A stretch of DNA of 64,000 bases, taken from contig CM041115.1 of NCBI GenBank assembly GCA_023079485.1, positions 42,542,305 through 42,606,304 on the forward strand, given 5' to 3'. Numbering within the stretch: the first letter of the stretch is position 1; every line of letters begins with the position of its first letter. The translations under genes were made by a program, and so were the position numbers. Below the pieces are notes generated by a model. The model was not told the DNA's origin and ran no database searches. It worked only from the letters and a program-made list of their open reading frames with translations. Source of the DNA: Archilochus colubris. Lineage: Eukaryota; Chordata; Aves; Apodiformes; Trochilidae. Below are positions 12,387-24,557 of the stretch, piece after piece.

Positions 12387-12722
12387 TTATTTTTTTCTCC
12401 TCAGATCCTCCACCATGGGCTCCTCCATGGTCTTCTGTCTCCTTGAAGGCTCAAGTTTCTCCTCTGTTTCTGTATGTGCCAACTTGAGCAGATTTTTGTT
12501 GCAGCCCTGCTCAGGCGTCTCCTTGCTTCCATCCTACTTGGGCATTGGTTTGCCTTGGCCCTGCTTGGGTATTTCTTTACTCTAGCCCAGCTCAGGTGTC
12601 TCCTCTTGTGCCTCCCTTTCCTCCAGGAACCCTTGAGCCTCTCTCTCCTCTGCTTCAGCATCATGTTTGCCACAGCTTGACACTTTCCTTGAGAGTCTTG
12701 TTTTCCTGACAATTACTTAAAT
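12387..12722 (-). pseudogene. Decayed coding-like sequence with 9-residue repeats
   Basis: Read on the minus strand, one frame runs from just after a TAA near 12,725 down to a TAA at 12,389-12,387. It is interrupted by only two TAG codons (12,584-12,582 and 12,536-12,534). It encodes a charged, Glu/Lys-rich sequence with a 9-residue periodicity: EEREAQ occurs twice nine residues apart, followed by units resembling ETPEQG and EIPKQG. The period comes from the 27-bp tandem repeat at 12,480-12,641. The composition is GC-richer than the neighbourhood. It may be a pseudogene or ancient exon of a repetitive protein, or simply a minisatellite whose 3n period keeps a frame open. I do not recognise a family. 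Confidence 0.35.
12480..12641. repeat. Degenerate 27-bp minisatellite, about six units
   Basis: Units begin at 12,480, 12,507, 12,534, 12,561, 12,588 and (weakest) 12,615, each exactly 27 bp. Shared features are a start like CTGCTCAGGC, CTACTTGGGC or CTGCTTGGGT and an end like GCAGCC, TTGGCC, TAGCC or GCCTC. Units are diverged, so the array is old, but no indels disturb the period. A less regular related segment may lie upstream at about 12,447-12,479. Confidence 0.7.
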
Positions 12723-13249
12723 AGAGTTTTGTAGAGATAGCACAAGCAATGGAACAGTTGGTTCTGTTTTGGCACAAGGTGGATCGGTTTTGCCTGTAGT
12801 TGAGTCAAGTGGAAAGCAGGTGTGATGGGCCCATGGTGGCAGCTGCCCTCCTCTGGCAGTGGCTGCTGTGCTGCCCCCTCCCCAGCTATGCTATGTGAGT
12901 CCTGAGACCTGTGTTCCCTTCCCAAGTAGGAGCTGGGATGATACCCTGTCATCCATCGAGGTCAATGTCTGGTGAGTGTTACTCACTCTTCAGCAGAGAG
13001 CTGATTTCATCTTGATGCAATTGAAAGAGATAGAAACTAGAAAACACTGTCATAAATGGTGTGTTCATATCGTGACCTGGCTCACTGGCTCAGGAGTTGT
13101 GGTTTCCATTGTGTGTAGGTGAAAAGCACTGCCTTAATTGCTTGCTCCTTATGATCTCAAAGGAAAGGCTGCAATAATAGTCTTAAGTTTCTTTTCTGAA
13201 GTTTAGAAAGGGCTTGCCTTCCTCTGTAAACTACTGCTGTAGGTGTTTG
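12723..13249. other. GC-richer noncoding stretch
   Basis: The part from 12,780 to 12,960 is clearly GC-richer than flanking DNA and continues the unusual block to its left. A 79-codon minus-strand frame (12,952-12,713) covers it but has no recognisable domain. I see no diagnostic repeat motif. Confidence 0.4.
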
Positions 13250-13370
13250 CTGTTTTTTTTTTGTTGTTTTTTTTTTTTTTTTGTTTTTTTTGTTTGTTTG
13301 TTTGTTTTTTTCTTGGTTGGTTTTTGTTGGTTTTTGTTGGTTTGTTTTTTTGTTTTTTTTTTTTTTGGTC
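13250..13370. repeat. T/G low-complexity tract
   Basis: Long T runs mixed with TTTG and GGTTTTTGTT repeats; the minus strand reads as a CAAAA-like tract. The open frames here, rich in Phe on one strand and Lys/Thr on the other, are artefacts of this composition. Confidence 0.9.
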
Positions 13371-14259
13371 AAAAGGTTTCCAGTATTGCTTCAGAGAATG
13401 AGATCTTACAGTTTCATTTTTTCAGCCCTCAGTAGCTTTTTCTCAGATGGTTGCCAAATGTAGAATGGATCTCACTGTAGCAGTCGTTAAAAGGAATACA
13501 GAAAAAATGGATGTTAACCTTTCTCTTCATTTGAAAGCAGTGTGGTAATAAATTCTGTGTCCTGAATGTCTAGTTGTTCCTGGTAAAGGTACTGAAATGT
13601 GTATGTATGGTACATTGTGGCAACCTTCATCCTATGGGCTGAGGCATAGACTCGGTTGACAAACTCTGACCTCTGTTGCTGGGGCTGTGGGATACTAAAG
13701 GAGCAATTTCAAGAATGATAGAGAGTCCTGATGCATTCTGGAATGACTTAATGCTTACCCATGCCAACATTGTATCAAGTAACGAGCAACCAGGAAATTA
13801 AACATTTTATGCCTTAAATACTCACTATCAGCTACGTATAACAGTAAAAACTCTGACATTAATGATAATAAAATGCTCCAGGTATTTTAACAAATACACT
13901 TTTAATTTAATTCCTGACATTTGTACTGTTTTGTTGTACGAACTGGCACTGCTGTTTCTTAATGCATTCATCACTGTGCAGTAATTTACTGTCTTGCTCT
14001 AAGTAATTTTTTCTAATTGAAAAAAGTGCAGTTCACATTTTTCAAATTAATAATTTACTTAAATAATTAGGATAAACTACTGTGCCCCTGAATAAGATGA
14101 TTAGTTGTTCGATTGTTTAAATTTTAATTAATTATTTTGGTATCTGTTTCTTGGAGCCTCTTTTCCTACAGTTTTTCAGCCATAGTTCTGGAAGAACTCT
14201 TCCTTAAATCATGCAAACTCAATCATCTTCTGTCAGTTAAGTTTCAGATGAACGCTGTT
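13371..14259. other. Noncoding DNA, no gene seen
   Basis: Unique-looking AT-rich sequence with no extended open frame and no recognised repeat until the CR1 tail at 14,260. Confidence 0.5.
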
Positions 14260-16312
14260 CATAGAATCATAGAACCATAGAATCCTAGGGGTTGGAAGGG
14301 ACCTCGAAAGATCATCTAGTCCAACCCCCCCCTGCCAGAGCAGGGCCACCTAGAGTACATCGTGCAGGAACGTGTCCAGACGGGTTTTGAATGTCTCCAG
14401 TGAAGGAGACTCCACGACTCCCCTGGGCAGCCTGTTCCAGGGCTCTGTCACCCTTACAGTAAAAAAATTTTTCCGGATATTCAACTTGAACCTCCTATGC
14501 TCCAATTTACACCCATTAGCCCTTGTCCTATCACTGGTCACCACTGAGAAGAGCCTAACTCCATCTCCCTGACACTCACCCCTTACATATTTGAAAACAT
14601 TGATGAGGTCACCCCTCAGTCTCCTTTTCTCCAAACTAAAGAGACCCAGCTCCCTCAGCCTTTCCTCATAAGGGAGATGTTCCACTCCCTTAATCATCTT
14701 ACTGGCTCTGCGCTGGACTCTTTCAAGCACTTCCCTGTCCTTCTTGAACTGAGGGGCCCAGAACTGGACACAATACTCCAGGTGCGGCCTCACCAATGCA
14801 GAATAGAGGGGGAGGAGAACCTGTCTTGACCTACTAACCATACCCTTTCTAATGCACCCCAGGATGCCATTGGCCTTCTTGGCCACAAGGGCACATTGCT
14901 GGCTCATGGTCATCTTCTTGTCAACCAGGACCCCCAGGTCTCTTTCACCTACACTGCTCTCCAGCAGGTCAGCCCCCAACCTCTACACTTCCCCTTGTTG
15001 AATTTCATCATGTTTCTCCCTGCCCAACTCTCCAGCCTGTCTAAGTCTCTCTGAATGGCAGCACAGCCTTCTGATGTGTCAGCCACTCCTCCCAGCTTAG
15101 TGTCAGCAGCAAACTTGCTGAGGGTACATTCTATACCCTCATCCAAGTTGTTGATGAAGATATTGAACAACACCGGTCCCAGTACCGACCCCTGAGGGAC
15201 TCCGCTAGTCACACACCTTCAACCAGATTCTGCCCCATTGACTACAACTCTCTGACTCCTTCCTTTCAACCAGTTCCTGATTCATCTCACTACCTGATCA
15301 CCAAACCCATACTTGATCAACTTATCTACAAGGATGCTGTGAGAGACGGTGTCAAATGCTTTACTGAAATCAAGATAAACCACATCTACCGCTCTTCCAT
15401 CATCTATCCACCTAGTAATTTCCTCATAGAAGGCTATGAGGTTAGTCAAACATGATTTACCCTTGATAAAACCATGCTGACTGCTCTTGATGACCCCCAT
15501 GTCCTTGATATGCCTGGAGATAGTGACAAGAACAAGTTGTTCCATCACCTTTCCAGGGATGGAGGTGAGGCTGACCGGTCTATAGTTACTCGGGTCCTCC
15601 TTCTTGCCCTTCTTGTAGACTGGAGTGACATTTGCTATTCTCCAGTCCTCAGGCACCTCTCCTGCTACCCATGACTTACTGAAGATGATGGAGAGTGGCC
15701 TAGCAATGACCTCCGCCAGCTCCCTCAGCACCCTTGGATGCATTCCATCTGGACCCATCGACTTATGGATGTCCAGATTACTCAGCTGATCCCTAACCCA
15801 ATCCTCATCTACTATGTCAAAGTCCTCATCTATCTTGACTACTTCTGGGGCTAAATGAATCTGGGGCTCATGCAGAAACCCTGCAGGAGTAAAGACAGAG
15901 GCAAAGAAGGCGTTCAGCACCTCTGCCTTCTTTATATCCTCTGTCACCAGGGCTCCTAGCTCATTCCTTATTGGGCCAATATTGCCTCTAGTGTTAGTTT
16001 TGCTAGCTCTGTATTTGAAAAAGCCCTTTCTATTATCCTTAACCTGACTTGCAAGGTTAAGTTCCAAGGAGGCCTTAGCTTTCCTAATTGCCTCCCTACA
16101 TCCTCTGACAACAGTCCTATATTCCTCCCAAGTGACCAGCCCCCCCTTCCATGATCTGTAGATTTTCCTTCTCCACTTAAGTTTTCCCAGCAGTTCCTTT
16201 TTTAACCATGCTGGTCTCCTAGCTCCCTTACTAGATTTCCTAACCATAGGGACGCTCTTATCCTGTGCTTGCAAATAGTGGTCCTTGAATATTGACCAGC
16301 TAAGCATTACGT
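14260..16312 (-). mobile_element. CR1 LINE, 5'-truncated, about 2.05 kb
   Basis: The longest CR1 copy here, inserted in minus orientation. Its 3' end lies at 14,260, where three 8-bp units (CATAGAAT, CATAGAAC, CATAGAAT on the plus strand) form the terminal CR1 repeat. They are followed by the conserved tail CCTAGGGGTTGGAAGGGACC and GATCATCTAGTCCAACCCCC. The body encodes reverse transcriptase but the endonuclease domain is absent, so the copy is 5'-truncated near 16,312, as is usual for CR1. The reading frame is broken (see the pseudogene entry). Its last 460 bp closely match the copy at 60.3 kb, so the two belong to one fairly young subfamily. Confidence 0.97.
14350..16307 (-). pseudogene. 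CR1 ORF2 reverse transcriptase, inactivated
   Basis: The first piece (16,307-15,282, 341 codons) carries the N-terminal and central reverse-transcriptase region: [19 protein letters not shown], a SQHGF-type motif, and the motif-A aspartate in YLDFSKAFD near residue 313. It stops at a TGA (15,284-15,282) where the family has Trp. A second in-frame TGA follows at 15,221-15,219. The same frame then encodes [11 protein letters not shown] and FAADTKL, where the family has FADD: codon 15,107-15,105 is GCT in place of an Asp codon, so one catalytic aspartate is lost. A deletion of roughly 40-45 nt near 14,985 shifts the frame. The C-terminal 209 codons (14,979-14,350) then run intact to the end. The start shown is only the first ATG in the truncated copy. 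The product cannot be functional. Confidence 0.93.
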
Positions 16313-17481
16313 AATCTGAAGAAGGAAATCTTTAGGAATGTTTATATAATTTTATTTTATAAAGATTGTAGATATATGTTATGTGTGTGTACATAATATG
16401 TATATGTAGAAGAGTATATGTATTTATGTATGCCAGTTGTCTTAACCTGTGAGTGATTCTTTTAGGATTTACCTAATTGTTATGTATCTGTCAGAAAGCA
16501 AGAAAGTTCAAGTGTTTTAAGACATGTAGTTTGGTGCTGGTAATGTACTTCTAATATAAGAATGCTCTGCTTAGGCTTTACATGCCATGTATCTCTCACA
16601 GCATTAAGGGGAAATATTTCAATGGTCTTTGAATGTATGTTTTGTTACACCTTTCCCTGGAGAAGGGAACGAAGATGTTATCTTTACTTATATTGTCAAT
16701 TTCCAGTCCCTAGAAAATCTATCTTTAGCATCTCTGCCTCTGTTCCAGTTCTTCATAATTCCTTTTTATTTAAAAAGTAATGAAGATGTAGACTCCTAAG
16801 TGTTATGTATACTTTTCTGGTATGGTAGCTGACCATGCTGCAGGTTCTGAGAGAAGCAAAGGAAGGAATAACACATTTTTTGCTTAACAACCTTGAGGTT
16901 ACAGGTTTTCCCACAGGGGAAGCTTTAATGTCTAAGACACAGTTCTTTATCTGTGGTTAGGATTATGGCACAAAAATATGCTGTAAGAAGAAAGGTCTGT
17001 TGCACAGTGAATCGAGATTTTTCATTTAAGTATCAAAGTAGGATGGAATGGAGGCAAAACCAAACAGGAGATTAAAGATCTTTTCATGCTATAACAAAGT
17101 GATGTGCAGTTTCCCTGAAACTGTAGTAAAGTGTCTATTCATCTTAAAAAAGACAATTTTTTTATTTAGTATTAGCCTGGCCAGAAAATCACTTTTGCAG
17201 AAATGTCACATAACCTTCTCTAAAAATCAGTCATCTCTGTCAAAGCTGAATTCTGAATTTCAGTGTGAATATTATGAAATTCCAATTGGAAATTAATCTT
17301 AACAGAAATGTTGAAATATATGGATGGGTTGGAAATGAGAGGTTTATAAGAAAAATATCTTGCTTGGAGGCTACTGATGAGGATTATTTCCTTGCTTCTA
17401 AGTGGTATTACTTTTGAGTTCTTGTGTTGGACAAGTGTTTCATCAGGAAATGAAGCAATTCAGGGCTGAATTTGACAACAT

Positions 17482-17512
<31 letters not shown>

Positions 17513-20500
17513 AAATGTGCATTTCTGCTTGTCCATCTGTATTCAAGGATTATTTATCTTTCCTTCAACCTTTTTTCCCCAATTACTTCAATGTTTGTGA
17601 TCAACTGTGTCATAGCTGTGTGTCAGTAGGAAATTTTTCACTTCATTAGCACTTCTGAATAAATTTATTTCTGCCAAACTGGGAAGTTGGAGACATTTAC
17701 ACGTCAGGCCAGAAGAAACATGATTTGACTCCAGACAGACTATTTCAATTTGATTTTGATTGTCACTTTAGCTTTCTAACTTTAAATACATTTTTTACAT
17801 GTAAAATAAAACATGATAAAACTTTAATTAAGAAAATATCTAGATAAAACTTCTCAGTTTTTGAAAAAGGTATTGTTAATACATTCTCCCAGTCTAACAG
17901 TGACATTAAACTGTGGAGTGTTCTTAATTACTGAATCTGCTGGAGATGGGTTTTTTGGGGGGGTGAAGGGGCAGAAGGGATCTGTCTTAATCTTTTTCTT
18001 TTCTATAAGTCAAATATAGCCTTTTATGTTTGCAAACATAGCATATTCCTGTTTTAGAGAGGAGAGGATCTCAAAAACTAGCTAATTGTCAGGTTTGACT
18101 GTTTACTTAAACCTAAGTTAGCAAGTCTAATTTCTATCTTTTATAACTTGTTGGGTACTGTGGTAAAAAGACACAAATGAAATACTTTGCTATGTCCTCT
18201 GACTGCATGATCTCAAAATGTCTCATTATGATTATGTAGCAAAATGGCAGGAATAATTAAGACATTTTACTCCCAGCCTTGTTTTTCAGAGTCACAGATA
18301 TCATCCTTCTGTCTCAGAACACTGCCTTCTTAGTTTTCCAGGAAAATTAGGCTTGGTTTTGATTTTTAAATCTGCTTGAGTGTCATGCAGTTGAGATTGT
18401 TCTGGTCTTGCAATGTTTGGTCTGATATTTTTAAGGGAGTCTGTTGTGTTTACTAAGTGGCTAGCAATACTTCAGTGCAGACATTGTTCAAATCAGTTGA
18501 GTGTTCTACTCACCTAATTCACCTTTTATCATGTTAGTGTGCTCAAATTTCTACATCCATGGAAGAGTTTCATGTTTATGGTTAGTGTTTGCTGCTATGA
18601 CCAAACCATTCTTCACTAGGTTTCTCAGTGTTTACATTTAAGATTTATTTATTTATTTGTTTTTTTGTTTATTTTTTAATAGGAAAAGCCAAAACTGGCA
18701 TCAGGGATACCAAGGAGATATATTTCTGAAATAAGTAAATTCTCTAGATACTCTTTAATGCTTTGTCTAAGCTTGAAGATCAGCAAGTGAAGATCCTGGC
18801 CTGTAGTAAATTTGGGAAATTCTCTATCTTACTAGATAATTTTTATAGGAAAATCTTCCTTCAGTGGTTTCTCTGTGTTCAGGTATTTGCGCTTACTGCT
18901 AACACAGATTTTGATACTGGTGTATATATTACATTTTTTTTCTGAGATCAGGAGATTCATTAAAAGAAACGGAAACCAAATCCTGTAAGAATGTCCTGTG
19001 AAAGCAGTTGGCAACATTAAATAGGGAACCGAGTCTGTAATGGAAGGAAACAAATGGAGTGAATTACAAATTCAGTTCTGTGACTATACATGAAATTTTT
19101 GTAATTTACTGTCAAGTTAGTATGAAAATGTTATTTTAAACAATTATTTCTATTGAAATTTAATATGTTTTCTGACACCCATTATGTAATGAGATTAATT
19201 AGCCAATCCTCATATCTTATGATAAACAAAGTGTTCTAGAACAGGAAATGGGCGGAACATAGTCTTTTGAAGTATTCAATTTTATTCTTTATGAACTGTA
19301 GATTGCTAGTTTTGTTCTCTAGAAAAAAGATGAGCTTCTATGCATTTGCCATAGTCTGGGTCCCCTCCTTTATTTTTCTGGATTCTCTACAGGCTTCTTA
19401 AAAAATACGAACAAAATGCATGTTTAAACAAAGTTCCATGAGTAGCCATTGATGTTTACATATAATGATACTCAGTGGTTTGCATCATTGTTCACATCCT
19501 TGTTCTCTATATCATGTGGTCATTAAACCATTATTTTCTTTTATTTATGCTTTTGGTTTTTGTTTTTTTGTTTTTATCTGGTTTATTTATATTATTGTCT
19601 GAACACATTGTTTCCCGTTTTAATTATTTCACGTTTTCCTTCGTTGTCATTACAGTACAAGTTTGGATTTTGGGGAGTGAGGATGATACTATACTGTTTT
19701 GGCCCTTTAATACTAAAAAAATCAAAGCAGGAAAAGTAGAAACTCTTAAATCAAGAGAGTATCTCCTTTGGTTCTATAATACATGGTTGTTAGAATGAAC
19801 CTGTGGTCTTCACAGCCTACTTATTTCCAAGCCAATGATACTTCCAATTACACTTGCTCCAATATTATGGCTTTAGCAAATAATGAAATCAGGAAAAAGG
19901 TGGAATGTAGTAAAATTTATCTTTCTGTTATCATAAGGATATCCTGAGATCTATCACAAATTTTAAACTTTTTTAGTATCTGTGGTAGAGATTTTTACAA
20001 TTAGCAGTGTTATTACTTAATACAAAAATGTATAAGATGTCAATAAAATACTATTCTACAAAGTTCAATGAGCAAATTTTGTAGGTAGAGCTTCATGCTC
20101 TCTAAATTCATGTCCTTTTTAAATTCAGAAATATTTTTCAATTTCATCTTTAATTCTTATAAAGAACTTCTTAGCTTGTTTTATATTTGTACCAGTTTAG
20201 ATCTAGGAATGGATTTCTACTTCTTACAGACCTGCATTGTCCAAAATCCAGTATCTGAATATATACAGAATGCAAGAGAGGTATAGAACTTGTGTTACTG
20301 TTTCAGACATTATAAATTAGATCTGCTTTTTTACCAATAGTAGTAATACCTTTTCCCTAAAATTTCTTCTAGTGATAAGGTTAAAATTAAACAAACTTTT
20401 CCGTTTACCAGTTAGAAAGAGAATGCTTATATGACCTCAGATAATTTGCATAATTTTGGAGGTGTATCCTGTTTTACTTGCAAAGGCAGTTTAAACATTT

Positions 20501-23500
20501 TTCACAGGCTAAGGAACCTGAGTACTTTTACATTCACCTGTAGAAAGAATTACAGAAAAAATTAGAAAGGATCACACACATTAAATGCTCGAGGAGGAGA
20601 GTCTTTATCAAATGGATATTTGCCAGGATTCCTACACAACATATTTAGTAATTGGCATAGGTGTGTGTATTTTGTTCTTTTTAAAATAATAAATATATGT
20701 GATAAATAATAAATTTAGTTATTATATGTAATATGTAATATGTATGCTATATTTTAATCTTATATATATTTATTTTTTAAAAAAGAAATAATGCCCTATG
20801 AACCTTAAGTTTTTACAATAACATTTTTAATATAATTGTTAAAGAAATCTAAAAAAAAGGCATGTATGTTTACATGAACATTAGTTATATTTTCTGTATA
20901 TTCTATATGCTGTCATGTTATGATGTGCTGATAAAAATTCAACAGATCATTTATGTTCTTTGAAATACAAATGTTTTGGAAGCACTCTGGGGAATCCTCT
21001 AGAAAGAACCTCTAACAAAGGCAGGTGCAATCAGTAAGAGGTAATTTTTAACAGATTTAGTTCACTGCAGTTTTCCTTGTTTGGAAGACATGCCTTTTAA
21101 AGTTACGTCTCCCATTTTCAGCATATCAGGGTTGGGTAGTGAATATTGTAAACTACAGATAATTTCTCTGAGACTGAGTGAGCTCTGCCAGCAGGGCAGT
21201 CTGCATCTTGGTCTCTCATTCGTACTTCAGTTAAGTTGAATAATGAAACAATGATTTTACTGTGATTAAGTAATCTGTGAGGTCTCAACCCTTAAACAAA
21301 TAGCCTTCCTGTAGTTGTTTCTACATTTTGTTCTGATGATTCAAGGATGAATAAAGTAAGTATGTGTATAAATATACACATCTATGTAACTACCTTACCT
21401 CACAGATACTCTAGGGATCAACAAAAATTCTGCTTTGGTATCTGACTCAAACAGACAATCCAAAATCAACTTAAGGAAAAATAATTATCTTTTTAGTTCT
21501 CAGATCATTAGAAGATCTGATTGAATTTGTGTACCTGCACCATGATTGGAGAAAGTCTTATTAACAGGTCTATTTTCTTCATATTAAAACATCTGCAGGA
21601 ATGTCAGATGAAAAAAAAGCATGAATCATTCAAATAGTTTCAGTTGTCAAAAGTCAGATAATTAGTCTGATAATATACTACATCTTGCAATATAGATGTG
21701 TTGTGTATCGTGGTAGAGACTGACATCAGTTGCAGAGGGGATGTGCAGGTATTTTTAGGTGAAGGAAATAAGAATGCTCTTAAAAATGCATTTTCAAAGG
21801 AAGTGACTGTAGTGTTTTAGTACTTAGATGTTCACATGCCTTGGTCAGTTTAAAGGTGGTAGATTTTTTTTAAAGTGAAGAGCTGTGAACAGCACTCAGG
21901 CTCTAGAGAACTCTCCTTCTGCCATTTAAACATTAGTGTTTTTTTGATGTTTACTGGCTTTGCTGTGACTAAGTGGGATATTGGGTACCTTACATTCAGT
22001 TAGGATCAGAGCCCAATGTTAAGTCTAAGATACTGAGTTAGAAAGGAAGCCCTTTTTAGGACAGTATTTGTGCATGTTATGTTTGCTCTTTTTTTTTTTT
22101 TTTTCATTACAGATCCATTAATAACCCCATAATTCACATAATTTCTACTGATTAGCTTCAAGGGGATGGCACAGGAATAGACACTATCCTACGTGTGTGC
22201 ACTTGGACATTGCTGCAGAAAAGTAGCATGCCCATTATGTATGTTGCTTATTTTGCTCTCCAACATAGACATTACTTCTGACATAATTTCACTCCCTTGC
22301 ATTCCCTCTTTCTGTTATATGTTCTTTAATGTGCCTAATTTCCAAGGGATCTCAGAGTTTGCAGCCAAAAAAGAGTGTTTAAGTGGAAAAAAAGGAACAC
22401 TGAAGGTGGCAGAAATGTTTATGTAGTTAAGACTACTTAAGAGAAAACAAAATATGAAGCAGGACAGTATGTCAGCAGATTTTTTTTAACTGTACCTCTA
22501 TAATGAAACTGAAACTTGAATAGAATATTGAAGTCACCTAAATAATATCTAAGGAACTGGGATTAATTGTACCATCCACCAAGCAATTTCTCTATAAGAA
22601 TCAGGTTTCCTGTAATTATTGTGATCAGTTTCATCATGATTCCTTGCTTTTTATCTTTCTCTAATGACTCTGCAAATAAGATTTTACATTTTTAAATTTG
22701 CACTGAGGGTTCTGTGCAATGATATTGATTTCTGTTACACAAATTGATCTGGATTTTTTTTTTTTCCCTCAAGGAACTTCAAGAAGTCTTCTCTCCACCT
22801 GCTGGTTTAGAAAAAAGCCAATAGCAGAACATTTATTCCCAATTGAGAAAGGCTTGCATGTCAGTTAGCATGTGTCTGTTGCTGGATACTAAGTTAAATT
22901 CCAAATAAGATGGCTGTTTGGACTATTGAATGGATGTACTTATTTGAGATCTCAGCTGCAGAAATAAAGGCAGCTTTATAGATAAAAAAGAAGCAGAATA
23001 CACAGAAAATTGACATATTTATTACCCTAATTCTGTCACATTCCTGAATCCATGGACAAAACATACAGTGAACTCTAAACAAATTTAAACCATCTTCCAA
23101 AATTCATCGTAAGTTTTGGTACTTCAGTACCTGAGTATGCATCTTTGTCCTAGTCTCTGTCAGGGAGTTTGGGCTGTCAAAGTTTGGACTGTAAGTTTGG
23201 GCATCCAGTGCACGATTTCAAATAAATTGTTTTGATGTGGAAGTTTTTGTATGGTTTTACTAAAAAGGAAAAAAAAGGTATTCTAAAAAGGGAAAAAAAT
23301 TAAAAAAAGGAAACATTTATTTAAGGAGCCAACTTGTAAAAGATAAAAGTAATTCTTGAAGCAAATGTTTTTCTTTTTAGTTCCAGAATCTTCAGAAAAT
23401 GAGGAGTCAATAGTCACATGATGCTTGAAGGTAGTCCTGGGTTCCATAGCGCTTTTAACCACAAAATTCCTAGTGTGATGTAAAATTTCTAGTGTAGGGT

Positions 23501-24399
23501 AAGAAAGTAGACACTGTGGACATTGTAAATCATCCACGTGTCTTTTAATATGTGACCATTGTGTATCTGTTTATAAAAAGGTCTTTAACCTTGTGCTGGC
23601 AGCAGTGGTGGATATATGACAGATTCAAGGAATTCTAGTTCTGGATACCTAGGGCTTAGAGATTACTTGGAACAAATCCTTATATTTTTTTTCAATTAAT
23701 CCAAATGTTTCTGTTATTCTAATTTATAAATATACTGTGAATAGTTTAACTTCTAAAACCTGAGGTGAGGAAGCAATAGAAAAAAATGTATCATCTCAAC
23801 AGCTAAATAAGTTTAATCTGTAGAAAACCTATTTTAAAATTGATTGTATGCTGCAGCGTGGCGAGCATGCAGTAAGGAAAGGAAATATTTGTAGTTTTTT
23901 CTCCTTACTTCTGACCTCAGAAATTAAAAGCACTTTTCTTACCCCCTTAGTTGTGGTAAACCATCAGGAAAAATTAGTAGCTTTTCTTGGAAGAAATTGG
24001 TTTTAACGACATTAAGATGACGTAGCTGTCTTCAAAATACACAAATATATATGAGAGTCTGAAATATTAGCCCAAACTTAGCCATGCTTCTAAAATTTGT
24101 TTGCTCTTTTTGCATATGCTTCTAAGGTTATGCAGAAAATCCATATTGTGTAGCTTTCTTTACACCTTTTTTATTTCTTTTGCACCGAAGCTGGAGAGTG
24201 TTTTGAAAAAGTTTTCTGTTGACTAACGGCAAGGTCCCTAAGTCATTCACAACTGTATACTTCAAATAAGCCTTTTCAAAATATTGAAAAATTGGTTACA
24301 GCTGGCTGCACACCCTTACAGTTGAAAATAGAACTCCCATACCAGTCATAACTAGAAATTCAATTTAGCTTATGCACAGTAAGAGCAACAAAACACAGT
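16313..24399. other. Long AT-rich noncoding stretch
   Basis: No exon-like or conserved coding signal found. Simple sequence includes TA/TG-rich DNA at about 16,370-16,430, poly-T at 17,490-17,512, strongly AT-rich DNA at about 20,670-20,790, and poly-T at 22,089-22,104. The latter is followed by CATTACAG, an acceptor-like site, but the sequence after it closes rapidly in all frames. No CR1 copy was recognised in these 8 kb. Confidence 0.5.
17490..17512. repeat. Poly-T tract, 23 nt
   Basis: Pure T run followed by AAATGTGCA; no associated element recognised. Confidence 0.9.
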
Positions 24400-24508
24400 T
24401 TCTTTCCAAAGAGGCGACAGTGCAGTCAGAACTTCTACTGCTGCCTTTCATGCACTGATAATTTAAAAAAAATCAAAACAAAATCCCTAACTGGAAAATA
24501 CACACTCC

Positions 24509-24557
24509 CTTTATAATTACCTATTTCAAAGCTGTAATTGAGCATTTCATTATAAAG
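24509..24557. repeat. 9-bp inverted repeat in homeobox-site-like AT-rich block
   Basis: CTTTATAAT (24,509-24,517) is the exact reverse complement of ATTATAAAG (24,549-24,557), separated by 31 nt that include a TAATTG core. TAATTA/TAATTG cores are typical homeodomain contact sites, but AT-rich DNA produces them often by chance. Listed as structure only. Confidence 0.6.

Noticed and set aside
12220..12585. 121-codon plus-strand frame with hydrophobic, Ser-rich sequence
   Set aside because: It reads through the opposite strand of the 27-bp repeat block and has no domain, splice context or good start. The minus-strand reading explains the periodicity better.
13157..13463. Lys/Thr-rich and Phe-rich small proteins
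   Set aside because: Artefacts of the T/G low-complexity tract.
22089..22160. Poly-T followed by CATTACAG, resembling a splice acceptor
   Set aside because: The following sequence has stops in all frames within a short distance and no donor.
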